A stretch of 8,877 nucleotides of DNA from Flavobacteriales bacterium (GTDB taxonomy: Bacteria; Bacteroidota; Bacteroidia; Flavobacteriales; UBA7430): contig JANXFM010000057.1 of the NCBI GenBank assembly GCA_024959975.1, forward strand, positions 1-8,877. The letters are read 5' to 3'. The notes beneath the pieces were generated by a model. That model saw only the letters and a program-made list of their open reading frames with translations, was not told the DNA's origin and did no database searches. Positions 1-6,094 of the stretch are shown in pieces (positions within the stretch are counted from its first letter, which is position 1; each line of letters opens with the position of its first letter). The translations under genes and the position numbers were made by a program.

Positions 1-12
1 ATCATAAATCAC

Positions 13-44
13 AAAAAAAAGGCTCCTGATGGAGCCTTTTTTTT
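13..44. terminator. Intrinsic terminator after mlaF, probably bidirectional
   Basis: The stem GGCTCC (21-26) and GGAGCC (31-36) closes a TGAT loop and is flanked by A8 (13-20) and T8 (37-44), giving a perfect 14-bp inverted repeat. On either strand a GC stem is followed by a run of U, so it can stop transcription both ways. It lies 11 bases beyond the stop of the minus-strand mlaF gene, so the mlaE-mlaF transcript probably ends here. This means no third gene of the transport system is co-transcribed downstream. Confidence 0.9.
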
Positions 45-55
45 ATGCATTACTA

Positions 56-811
56 TTACCTGCTCTTCTCCTTTATGGTTTTAAACAACTCCGATGAAAA
101 CACAAAATCTTGCAAATCCTGATTTGCTGCTTTAATAATATCTGTACTTGTACCCTTCCAGGCCATCTTACCTTCTTTAATAAAAAGAATTCGATCTCCA
201 ATTTCCATAACCGAATTCATATCATGTGTATTAATTACAGTAGTCATTCCATACTCATAAGTTAATTCTTTTAACAGATTATCTATAAGTATTGCTGTAT
301 AAGGATCTAAGCCCGAATTAGGTTCATCACAAAACAAATATTTTGGATTTAAAACGATTGCTCTGGCAATAGCAACGCGTTTCTTCATACCTCCACTAAT
401 TTCAGATGGATATAAATGATTCACATTTTCCAGATTCACACGCTTCAAACAGAAATTTACACGGTCTAACATTTCCTCCTTAGACATATCAGAAAACATC
501 TGTAGTGGAAACAATACATTTTGCTCTATATTCATAGAATCAAACAATGCACCACCCTGAAATACCATGCCTACTTCCTTACGAAGTCTTTTTAGATTGT
601 TCGATGACATCGTAACAATATCCTCACCATCAAATAATATGGAACCCTGTTCCGGTTTATGCAAACCCAACAAACATTTTAATAAAACGGTCTTCCCAGA
701 GCCACTTTGACCTATAACCAAATTGGTTACGCCTTTTCTATAACTAAAAGAAATATCCTTCAGAATTTCCCGACCGGAAAAAGACTTAATAATATTTTTA
801 ATCTCAATCAT
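56..811 (-). CDS. mlaF: MlaF-like ATP-binding subunit of a lipid (MCE-type) ABC transporter
   Basis: A 251-residue cytoplasmic ATPase that should power a MlaE-type permease moving phospholipids between inner and outer membranes. All ABC motifs are visible: Walker A GQSGSGKT (34-41), Q-loop Q85 in VFQGGALFDS, signature ISGGM (138-142), Walker B YLFCDEP with catalytic E163, D-loop SGLD (166-169) and H-loop H196. The FQGGALFDS stretch and the SGGM signature (instead of SGGQ) are typical of the MlaF/Mkl group rather than of drug or amino-acid importers. The ATG shares one base with the stop codon of mlaE, so translation is probably coupled. The start is secure because the protein begins directly with the usual first beta strand (MIEIKNI). 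The MCE-domain partner (MlaD) is not adjacent, so family membership is clear but the exact substrate is inferred. Confidence 0.93.
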   Translation of the reverse strand: MIEIKNIIKSFSGREILKDISFSYRKGVTNLVIGQSGSGKTVLLKCLLGLHKPEQGSILFDGEDIVTMSSNNLKRLRKEVGMVFQGGALFDSMNIEQNVLFPLQMFSDMSKEEMLDRVNFCLKRVNLENVNHLYPSEISGGMKKRVAIARAIVLNPKYLFCDEPNSGLDPYTAILIDNLLKELTYEYGMTTVINTHDMNSVMEIGDRILFIKEGKMAWKGTSTDIIKAANQDLQDFVFSSELFKTIKEKSR

Positions 812-1551
812 TATCCTAATAGTAATTGAGTTAATAAATAATTTGACACAATAATTACCACAGAACTAAATACCACAGCTTTTGTACTGGATTTCCCAAC
901 TTCCAAAGCACCACCTTCAGTAAAAAAACCATGAAAAGAAGATACACTGGCGATGATAAATGCAAATAAAACCGTTTTAACAAGCGCATAAACCGCTTTA
1001 AACGGAATGAAATCATATTGAATTCCTGTAATAAATTCTGCAGCAGTACACTCTCCGGAAAAAACACCTGCAAGCAAACCACCAAAAACTCCAACGAACA
1101 TACTCATGGAAATCAAAAGTGGATTAAAAAACATCAGAGCAAAAATCTTAGGCCGTACCAGATAAGTCACCGGATTAATACCCATAACCTCTAAAGCATC
1201 TATCTGCTCCGTAACACGCATGGTTCCTATACCTGAAGCTATATTCGACCCAATCTTACCTGCCAGTAACAAACTAATAATTGTAGGTGAAAACTCCAAT
1301 ATCACAGCATCTCTGGTAGCATAACCAATCAGATATCTGGGCATCCAACTTCCTGCCATATTCGAAGCCGTCTGAAGCGTAACTACTGCTCCCACAAAAA
1401 GGGAAACAAAAATGACAAACGCAACTGATTTTAATCCCAACTCAGAAATTTCCTTCACAACCAAACGATACATAACCGATCGACGCTCCGGCTTTCTAAA
1501 CACGTCACCAACAAAAAGTAAATATTTCCCGAAAGAAGCAATTAAACCCAT
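811..1551 (-). CDS. mlaE: MlaE-family ABC transporter permease
   Basis: A 246-residue integral inner-membrane protein of the MlaE/YrbE (DUF140) family, the membrane half of the lipid transporter formed with the MlaF-like ATPase. The family core is clear: LLAGKIGSNIASGIGTMRV (96-113) followed by EQIDALEVMGINP (115-127), the cytoplasmic coupling region. Hydrophobic segments lie at about 40-60, 84-98, 136-165, 186-205 and 224-245, and a short amphipathic N-terminal part precedes them, as in MlaE. Length is normal (about 240-260). It is the first gene of a two-gene unit and reads toward mlaF with a TAATG junction. An AGAGAAA stretch some bases upstream is a weak ribosome-binding site at best. The substrate is inferred to be glycerophospholipid from the family; no MCE protein is present here to confirm it. 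Confidence 0.93.
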   Translation of the reverse strand: MGLIASFGKYLLFVGDVFRKPERRSVMYRLVVKEISELGLKSVAFVIFVSLFVGAVVTLQTASNMAGSWMPRYLIGYATRDAVILEFSPTIISLLLAGKIGSNIASGIGTMRVTEQIDALEVMGINPVTYLVRPKIFALMFFNPLLISMSMFVGVFGGLLAGVFSGECTAAEFITGIQYDFIPFKAVYALVKTVLFAFIIASVSSFHGFFTEGGALEVGKSSTKAVVFSSVVIIVSNYLLTQLLLG

Positions 1552-1624
1552 ATCATAATTTTCTCTAAAATAAATGTAAATTTACCGAATCTATGAATAA
1601 ATAGTCGCTTTTATACATTTTGAT
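1552..1624. promoter_or_regulatory. Divergent spacer between mlaE and the lipoprotein-manC unit
   Basis: This 73-bp AT-rich gap must hold the promoter of mlaE-mlaF and probably that of the plus-strand unit. On the minus strand TTTA (1598-1601) and TACATTTA (1571-1578) sit 19 bases apart. Each differs only in its last base from the Bacteroidota primary-sigma boxes (-33 TTTG, -7 TAnnTTTG). That is a weak candidate for the mlaE promoter. On the plus strand TATACATTTTG ends two bases before the lipoprotein ATG, too close to serve it unless the message is leaderless. No clear operator was seen. Confidence 0.3.
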
Positions 1625-1774
1625 ATGACATTAAAACTTAAGCAAACAAATTATCTATACATTTTTGTTCTCTTTATCTCCTTACTTTTAAGTTCTTGTT
1701 CGGCACTTAAAAGTTGTGACTGCCCGGGCATGGGCTCTCAAAATACGAGTACAGAAAATACACAACATTCTTAA
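1625..1774 (+). CDS. Tiny lipoprotein (49 residues) with a CDCPGMG motif
   Basis: A short gene, easily missed. ATG at 1625 and TAA at 1772-1774 frame 49 codons. The N-terminus has two Lys (4, 6), a hydrophobic core (residues 10-22, YLYIFVLFISLLL) and a lipobox LSSC with lipidated Cys25, so the product should be processed by signal peptidase II to a mature tail of about 25 residues. That tail carries SCDCPGMG (30-37), with two more cysteines spaced C-x-C, then a Ser/Thr/Asn-rich end. An in-frame TAA at 1598 rules out an upstream start. It ends five bases before the manC ATG, so the two are surely co-transcribed. Envelope location is well supported and function is unknown. The C-x-C-P motif could bind metal or form disulfides, but that is speculation. 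Two residues after Cys25 are Ser-Ala, without an acidic surface-export signal. Confidence 0.75.
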   Translation: MTLKLKQTNYLYIFVLFISLLLSSCSALKSCDCPGMGSQNTSTENTQHS

Positions 1775-1779
1775 TAAAT

Positions 1780-2865
1780 ATGAATACGAATTACTACGCA
1801 GTTATTATGGCCGGAGGAATTGGAAGTCGATTCTGGCCGATGAGTAGAACAAAGCACCCAAAACAATTTATTGATGTTTTAGGTACCGGGAAAACACTTA
1901 TACAACAAACATTCGACAGATTATCAAAAATCTGTCCTTCTGAAAACATATACGTTGTTACCAACAACATCTATGAAGACCTCGTTCTGGAACAATTAAA
2001 CATAAAACGAGAACAAGTACTTTGTGAACCGGCAATGAAAAATACAGCTCCCTGTATTGCTTACGCTGCTTTTAAAATACATAAACAAAACCCAAATGCT
2101 TGCATGTTGGTTGCCCCGTCAGATCATTTAATTCTTAAAGAAGATGAATTTGTTAACTGCATCGATCAATCACTAAAAGCAGTCGAGAATAATGATGTTT
2201 TAATTACACTGGGAATTCAACCAAGCCGACCGGATACCGGCTATGGCTATATCCAATTTATGGAAGATCACTTAAGCAATGATCCTGAATTAAAAAAAGT
2301 GAAAACTTTTACTGAAAAACCAAATCTGCAATTAGCCGGACAATTCCTGTCTAGTGGGGATTTCCTTTGGAATTCAGGTATTTTCATCTGGTCTGCAGAA
2401 AGTATCATCAATAGGTTTCAAAACGATCTAAAAGAAATCTATGATGCTTTTATTAGTGGAAAACACCTGTTAAATACTGAAAAGGAAACAGAATTCATAA
2501 ACAAGACTTACCCTACTCTAAAAAGTATTTCCATAGATTTTGGTATTATGGAAAAAGCAGATAACGTTTATGTTTTACCTACCGATATTGGTTGGAGTGA
2601 CTTGGGAACATTTGGATCTGTCTATACACATATTCCTAAAGATGATAAAGAAAATGCCTTAGTAAGTGATCATGTTATTCTTTATAATTCATCAAAAAAC
2701 ATGATTCATTCAAGTACAGACAAACTCATTGTTATAGATGGCCTGGATGATTATATTGTTGTCGACAGAAATAATGTACTGCTCATCTGTAAAAAAGAAA
2801 ATGAACAGATGATAAAACAATATATGAACGATGCCAAAGAACAAAAAGGCAAAGATTATGTATAA
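1780..2865 (+). CDS. manC: Mannose-1-phosphate guanylyltransferase (GDP-mannose pyrophosphorylase), short form
   Basis: A cytoplasmic enzyme making GDP-mannose from mannose-1-phosphate and GTP, the precursor for mannose, fucose and related sugars in surface polysaccharides and glycoproteins. The nucleotidyltransferase signature AGGIGSRFWPMSR (11-23) with PKQF (27-30) is intact. Further family motifs are KNTAPC (87-92), APSDH (112-116, metal/nucleotide site), FTEKP (177-181), FLWNSGIF (195-202) and SIDFGIMEK (251-259), followed by GWSDLG (271-276). At 361 residues it is the monofunctional length and lacks the C-terminal phosphomannose-isomerase domain of the ~480-residue AlgA/ManC enzymes. The end (from about 295) is the usual left-handed beta-helix-like tail. 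It follows the tiny lipoprotein by five bases and no polysaccharide genes are visible nearby, so it probably serves the general GDP-sugar pool. Confidence 0.94.
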   Translation: MNTNYYAVIMAGGIGSRFWPMSRTKHPKQFIDVLGTGKTLIQQTFDRLSKICPSENIYVVTNNIYEDLVLEQLNIKREQVLCEPAMKNTAPCIAYAAFKIHKQNPNACMLVAPSDHLILKEDEFVNCIDQSLKAVENNDVLITLGIQPSRPDTGYGYIQFMEDHLSNDPELKKVKTFTEKPNLQLAGQFLSSGDFLWNSGIFIWSAESIINRFQNDLKEIYDAFISGKHLLNTEKETEFINKTYPTLKSISIDFGIMEKADNVYVLPTDIGWSDLGTFGSVYTHIPKDDKENALVSDHVILYNSSKNMIHSSTDKLIVIDGLDDYIVVDRNNVLLICKKENEQMIKQYMNDAKEQKGKDYV

Positions 2866-2979
2866 AAATTAAGGAGACTAAAAACAACTCACAAACGCAT
2901 CTTAAGACAAAATGACACAATATACTTTGGTATAATTATTGTATTCATATTTGCCTACGCATTAGAAGTTTATCTACAT
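2866..2979 (+). other. Open, hydrophobic, start-less stretch between manC and COX4
   Basis: The 114 bases between the manC stop and the COX4 ATG contain no stop codon in the frame of COX4, and also no ATG, GTG or TTG in that frame. Read in frame, codons 2914-2970 give DTIYFGIIIVFIFAYALEV, which resembles a membrane helix preceded by basic residues (KRILRQN). A good Shine-Dalgarno-like AAGGAG (2871-2876) stands just after manC with no start codon at the right distance. It may be a decayed small membrane-protein gene or chance in AT-rich DNA. A TATACTTTGG string (2921-2930) resembles a Bacteroidota -7 box but has one base too many. Confidence 0.4.
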
Positions 2980-3273
2980 ATGTCACAAAATAATAGCAAC
3001 GAAACAAAAAAGATTTGGTATGTATTCTCCATCCTTTTAGCTTTAATATGTCTTGAAGTAATCTTAGGAGTACACAAACCATTAACCCAGGAAGTACTAA
3101 AATGGACTTTTATAGTTTTAACCTTAGTTAAAGCATACTATATTGTTGCTTATTTTATGCATATGAAGCGCAAACGAAGGAACTTCACTTTAACCATGGC
3201 TTTCCCATCAATCATAGTAATTCCCTACATCTTATTTATTCTATTAATAGAAAATGGTGCTTTAATTGTGTAA
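2980..3273 (+). CDS. Cytochrome c oxidase subunit IV (caa3-type, COX4/CtaF-like)
   Basis: A 97-residue inner-membrane protein with three hydrophobic helices at about 13-31, 43-62 and 74-92. The middle helix and its flank, WTFIVLTLVKAYYIVAYFM (42-60) followed by HMKRKR, match the conserved core of the bacterial COX4_pro family, accessory subunits of heme-copper (caa3-type) terminal oxidases. The N-terminus (MSQNNSNETKKIW) is the usual short polar lead before the first helix, so ATG 2980 is accepted although no ribosome-binding site precedes it. The catalytic subunits, which normally sit beside this gene, are absent from the window. It is co-directional with manC but 114 bases away, with an odd open stretch between them. 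It could be a small uncharacterised membrane protein with COX4-like helices, but the motif makes the oxidase assignment likely. Confidence 0.78.
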   Translation: MSQNNSNETKKIWYVFSILLALICLEVILGVHKPLTQEVLKWTFIVLTLVKAYYIVAYFMHMKRKRRNFTLTMAFPSIIVIPYILFILLIENGALIV

Positions 3274-3281
3274 TCGGATAA

Positions 3282-3316
3282 ACCCAACACCCAAGGTTAA
3301 ATCTTTCAGCTTTCAA
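3282..3316. repeat. Degenerate heptamer tandem array after COX4
   Basis: Consecutive 7-base units: ACCCAAC at 3282-3288 and ACCCAAG at 3289-3295, a spacer unit 3296-3302, then CTTTCAG at 3303-3309 and CTTTCAA at 3310-3316. Read on the minus strand the last pair is TTGAAAG and CTGAAAG, the same heptamer type as the array at 5993-6020. It stands directly left of an imperfect palindrome. The array begins eight bases after the COX4 stop. Confidence 0.6.
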
Positions 3317-3322
3317 TTTTTT

Positions 3323-3365
3323 AATTCCCCTTGAGAGGAAATCTCACGTAGAGACAGAGGGATTT
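3323..3365. repeat. Imperfect palindrome in the COX4-tolC spacer
   Basis: An outer stem TCCC (3326-3329) with GGGA (3359-3362), extended by AA/TT past one mismatch, encloses an inner hairpin TCTC (3342-3345) and GAGA (3351-3354) around an ACGTA loop. The pairing is weak and a large unpaired bulge lies on the left side. It looks like a decayed REP-type intergenic element rather than a strong terminator, although a T-run (3364-3367) follows. The rest of the spacer to 3446 is AT-rich and shows no convincing promoter. Confidence 0.4.
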
Positions 3366-3446
3366 TTAGACAAAAATCTTAACACCTATTAACATAGCAT
3401 TCTCTGCTTATTATTATATTAGTTAAAAATTTAACAATTATAATTC

Positions 3447-4760
3447 ATGAAAATTTTAAGTACCCTTGGCTTCTTTTTCGCTTTTTCATCACTTCAGGCT
3501 CAACAAATATGGAGCTTAAAAGATTGTATTGATCATGCTTTAAAAAACAATATTTCATTAAAACAAAGCGAATTAAACATACAACTTAATGAAAGTCAGC
3601 ATTTACAATCAAAAATGCAGCTACTACCTTCAATTAACGCCAGTAATTCCTTTAATAAAAATCAAGGACGCTATGTAAACCCTCTTACTAACGACTTTGT
3701 TGAAGATATTAGTTCTTCATTAAACCTTTCATATTCTACAAACATTACACTCTTCAATGGTTTTAAGAATATCAATCAAATAAAAAAAGCCGCTAACGAG
3801 AGTCTAAAAAGTATTTACGATCTTGAATCTACCAAAAACGATTTAATAAGCTCCATAGCTCTGAGTTACCTTCAAATTCTTTTTAACAAAGAACTTTACC
3901 AGACTGCTGCAAAACAACTTGACCTGACAAAAAACCTGGAAAACAGAATGATCACTTTAGTTGATGCAGGCTCCATAGCACGAGGTGAATTATTGAATAT
4001 TCAGTCACAATTAGCTTTAGAACAACAACAACTGATACAAGCTGAGAACCAGTTACATCTATCGAAGCTGCAATTAGCTCAATTGCTGGAATTAGAAAAC
4101 CACCAAAATTTAGAAGTTTTAAAACTAAACCTTCAGGTGCCTGACTTCAAAATCAAAGACAATATCAATGCCGATTACAAAATTGCTCTAAACGATCAAA
4201 GCTCTATAAAATCTGCAGAACTACAAATTCATAGTGCATTGTACGACCTTAAAATTGCCAAAGCTAATTATTTACCCAACCTAAGCCTTGGTCATAGCAC
4301 CAGCACTTTATACGCTGATAATGCCGAAGACATGTTCTCATTTAATGAGCAATTAAAAAACAATAAACAATCAGGGATTTATCTGAATCTTAGTATTCCA
4401 ATTTTCAATAAATGGGCTACTCATGTGGCTGTAGATCAAAGTAAAATACAAATTGAAAATAGTAGATTAAGTGCACAACAGGCAAAAAATCAATTGCGTA
4501 AAAACATGGAACAGGCTTATGCCGATCAGCTCGCTGCCTACAAAAAATATCAAGCGGCTCAAAAATCGGTCATTGCTTACAGAGAATCCTTTACCTATAT
4601 AAATGAACGTTATGAACTTGGCATGGTGAACAGCTATGAGTTTAATGAGTCGAAAAATAAACTTATAAAATCAGAATCTGATGAGCTACAAGCGAAATAC
4701 GATCTGATATTTAAAGTAAAATTATATGAATTCTACATCTCGCAAACTTTCGAACTATGA
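3447..4760 (+). CDS. TolC-family outer-membrane efflux channel
   Basis: A 437-residue outer-membrane protein of the OEP/TolC family, forming the exit duct of a tripartite efflux or type I secretion system. A signal peptide is evident: Lys2, hydrophobic residues 3-14, and a cleavage site after Ala18 (SLQA-QQIW). The mature start WSLKDCIDHALKNN (22-35) is the typical first helix of the family. Two related OEP repeats follow, each with long amphipathic helices, rich in Gln, Asn, Leu and Ala: roughly 50-225 and 245-430. Segments such as YSTNITLFNGFK (95-106) and LNLSIPIFNKW (about 312-323) are the membrane beta strands, with the usual xxxFNG/FNxW endings. Its stop overlaps the ATG of the adaptor gene (ATGA at 4757-4760), so the two are made together. 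Substrate unknown. Confidence 0.92.
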   Translation: MKILSTLGFFFAFSSLQAQQIWSLKDCIDHALKNNISLKQSELNIQLNESQHLQSKMQLLPSINASNSFNKNQGRYVNPLTNDFVEDISSSLNLSYSTNITLFNGFKNINQIKKAANESLKSIYDLESTKNDLISSIALSYLQILFNKELYQTAAKQLDLTKNLENRMITLVDAGSIARGELLNIQSQLALEQQQLIQAENQLHLSKLQLAQLLELENHQNLEVLKLNLQVPDFKIKDNINADYKIALNDQSSIKSAELQIHSALYDLKIAKANYLPNLSLGHSTSTLYADNAEDMFSFNEQLKNNKQSGIYLNLSIPIFNKWATHVAVDQSKIQIENSRLSAQQAKNQLRKNMEQAYADQLAAYKKYQAAQKSVIAYRESFTYINERYELGMVNSYEFNESKNKLIKSESDELQAKYDLIFKVKLYEFYISQTFEL

Positions 4761-6004
4761 CTAAAAGAACAGGCATCATATTAACTATAATAGCACTTTT
4801 TATCGTGCTCATTATCGCCAAGAAAAAAGGATACATTGGTGGTGAAGAAGCTCTAATTGTAGAAACTGAAAAAGTATTTCTGGGTTCAATCACCGAAACC
4901 GTTCCTGCTAATGGAAAGATTCAACCTGAAATGGAAGTAAAAATTTCTCCGGATGTTTCAGGTGAGATTACCGAACTAAATATTAAAGAAGGTGACTGGG
5001 TAAAACAAGGCGATCTATTACTTCGCATTAACCCCGAAATTTATACCGCCAACCTCGATCGTATGGAGGCAAGTCTTAATAATATGAAATCGAATTTGGC
5101 CCAACAAAAAGCCCAATTAAAAGATACCGAACTAAAACATAGTAGAAATATAAACCTCTATGAAAAAGGAGCTATCTCTTCTGCCGAATTCGAAACAAGT
5201 CAAAACAGTTATGAATTGGCTGAACTTGCTGTTGATGGTTCTCAATATAATGTTAAAAGTTCCGAAGCCTCACTTAAAGAAGCACAAAATAATTTAAATA
5301 GAACTTCGATCTATGCTCCGATCTCCGGAACAATCTCCCGTTTGAATGTAGAACAAGGTGAACGCGTTGTAGGTACAGCGCAAATGACAGGAACAGAATT
5401 GCTTCGCATTGCCGATTTAAACCATATGGAAGTGGTTGTTGATGTAAGCGAAAATGACATACTCAGAGTTAAACCCGGTGACCATGCCGATGTAAACGTT
5501 GATGCTTACATGAAAGATAAATTCGAAGGTATTGTTACTGAAATAGCCAACTCAGCTAATCTTACAGGTACTTCAGCCGATCAGGTTACCAACTTTGAAG
5601 TGAAGATTAGAATCCTAAAATCTTCCTACGAACAACTTACAAACATCCATAAACACCCATTTCGACCGGGCATGACAGCTTCTGTAGACATCCGCACAGA
5701 AATAAAAGAAAATATTAAACTGCTTTCCATACAATCCGTGACTACTCGAAAAGACAGTAGTTCAGTAGCACTCAATTCAAAAGAGAAATTCAGTAAGGAA
5801 ACGAAAGAAAAAGAAGCTTTTGAATGTGTTTTTATACACCATAACGGGAAAGTACAACTCAAAAGTGTAGAGACTGGTATCCAGGACAATCAAAATATTG
5901 AAATTATTTCTGGTCTGGATGAAGGAGATGAAGTTGTTAAAGCACCATACAGCGCTGTTTCAAAAAAACTTCGCAACGAAATGACTGTTAAAGTTGAAAA
6001 TTGA
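4757..6004 (+). CDS. Periplasmic adaptor (membrane fusion) protein, MacA/HlyD-like
   Basis: A 415-residue adaptor that should join an inner-membrane pump to the TolC-type channel encoded just before it. One N-terminal membrane anchor (residues 5-21) holds it in the inner membrane. Then come the first half of the lipoyl domain (about 62-97, SPDVSGEITELNIKEGDWV), an alpha-helical hairpin (98-182), the second lipoyl half (186-220, APISGTISRLNVEQGERV), a beta-barrel (about 225-316, ending RPGMTASVDI) and a membrane-proximal domain (about 320-415). The last carries a Lys/Glu/Ser-rich insert (331-353) of the kind frequent in Bacteroidota adaptors. Domain order favours a MacA-like partner of an ABC (MacB) pump, but no ABC or RND pump gene follows; tsaB comes next. 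The final codons and the TGA stop lie inside a heptamer repeat array (5993-6020). Confidence 0.9.
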   Translation: MTKRTGIILTIIALFIVLIIAKKKGYIGGEEALIVETEKVFLGSITETVPANGKIQPEMEVKISPDVSGEITELNIKEGDWVKQGDLLLRINPEIYTANLDRMEASLNNMKSNLAQQKAQLKDTELKHSRNINLYEKGAISSAEFETSQNSYELAELAVDGSQYNVKSSEASLKEAQNNLNRTSIYAPISGTISRLNVEQGERVVGTAQMTGTELLRIADLNHMEVVVDVSENDILRVKPGDHADVNVDAYMKDKFEGIVTEIANSANLTGTSADQVTNFEVKIRILKSSYEQLTNIHKHPFRPGMTASVDIRTEIKENIKLLSIQSVTTRKDSSSVALNSKEKFSKETKEKEAFECVFIHHNGKVQLKSVETGIQDNQNIEIISGLDEGDEVVKAPYSAVSKKLRNEMTVKVEN

Positions 6005-6020
6005 AAGTTAAAAGCTAAAG
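5993..6020. repeat. Heptamer tandem array across the adaptor stop codon
   Basis: Four successive 7-base units, starting GTTGAAA (5993-5999) and ATTGAAA (6000-6006) and continuing to 6020, with consensus RYTRAAR. The stop codon of the adaptor gene (6002-6004) lies in the second unit, so unit changes would alter the end of the protein. The array precedes the palindrome at 6048-6063. Confidence 0.6.
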
Positions 6021-6047
6021 ATTCCAAAGAAAATCTGCAAATTGCCT

Positions 6048-6063
6048 CCCGATAGCTATCGGG
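6048..6063. repeat. Perfect 16-bp palindrome (REP-like)
   Basis: CCCGATAGCTATCGGG reads the same on both strands and can fold into a compact hairpin. Similar CCCGATAGCTATCGGG-type elements recur in intergenic DNA of many Bacteroidota genomes (general knowledge). It sits between the heptamer arrays at 5993-6020 and 6074-6094 in the 89-bp adaptor-tsaB gap. No U-tract follows, so termination is not the obvious role. Confidence 0.7.
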
Positions 6064-6073
6064 GTAACAAAAA

Positions 6074-6094
6074 CCAACAACCAACAACCAATAA
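6074..6094. repeat. CCAACAA heptamer array leading into the tsaB start
   Basis: Two exact CCAACAA units (6074-6080, 6081-6087) and a third, CCAATAA (6088-6094), whose last base is the A of the tsaB ATG. The leader immediately before tsaB is therefore repeat DNA without any Shine-Dalgarno sequence. Confidence 0.65.

Noticed and set aside
855..1094. Minus-strand 79-codon open frame inside mlaE
   Set aside because: It is in another frame of a clear MlaE gene, and the product shows no family features.
2921..2930. TATACTTTGG as a Bacteroidota -7 promoter box for COX4
   Set aside because: The spacing inside the box is one base too long and there is no TTTG or TTG at the -33 distance.
2912..2935. 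ATG at 2912 as a start for a small gene before COX4
   Set aside because: Its frame stops after seven codons.
4711..4893. Minus-strand 60-codon frame across the tolC-adaptor junction
   Set aside because: It is antisense to two well-supported coupled genes, with no recognisable protein.
6048..6063. Palindrome as an intrinsic terminator or operator for tsaB
   Set aside because: There is no T-run on either side, and similar palindromes recur as intergenic repeats in this phylum, so a gene-specific role is not supported.
5626..6087. Two minus-strand frames (87 and 65 codons) opposite the end of the adaptor gene
   Set aside because: They are antisense shadows of coding DNA with no motifs; the second also crosses the repeat region.
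6074..6094. CCAACAA units as a CRISPR array
   Set aside because: Seven-base direct repeats with no spacers cannot be a CRISPR; this is a simple tandem repeat.
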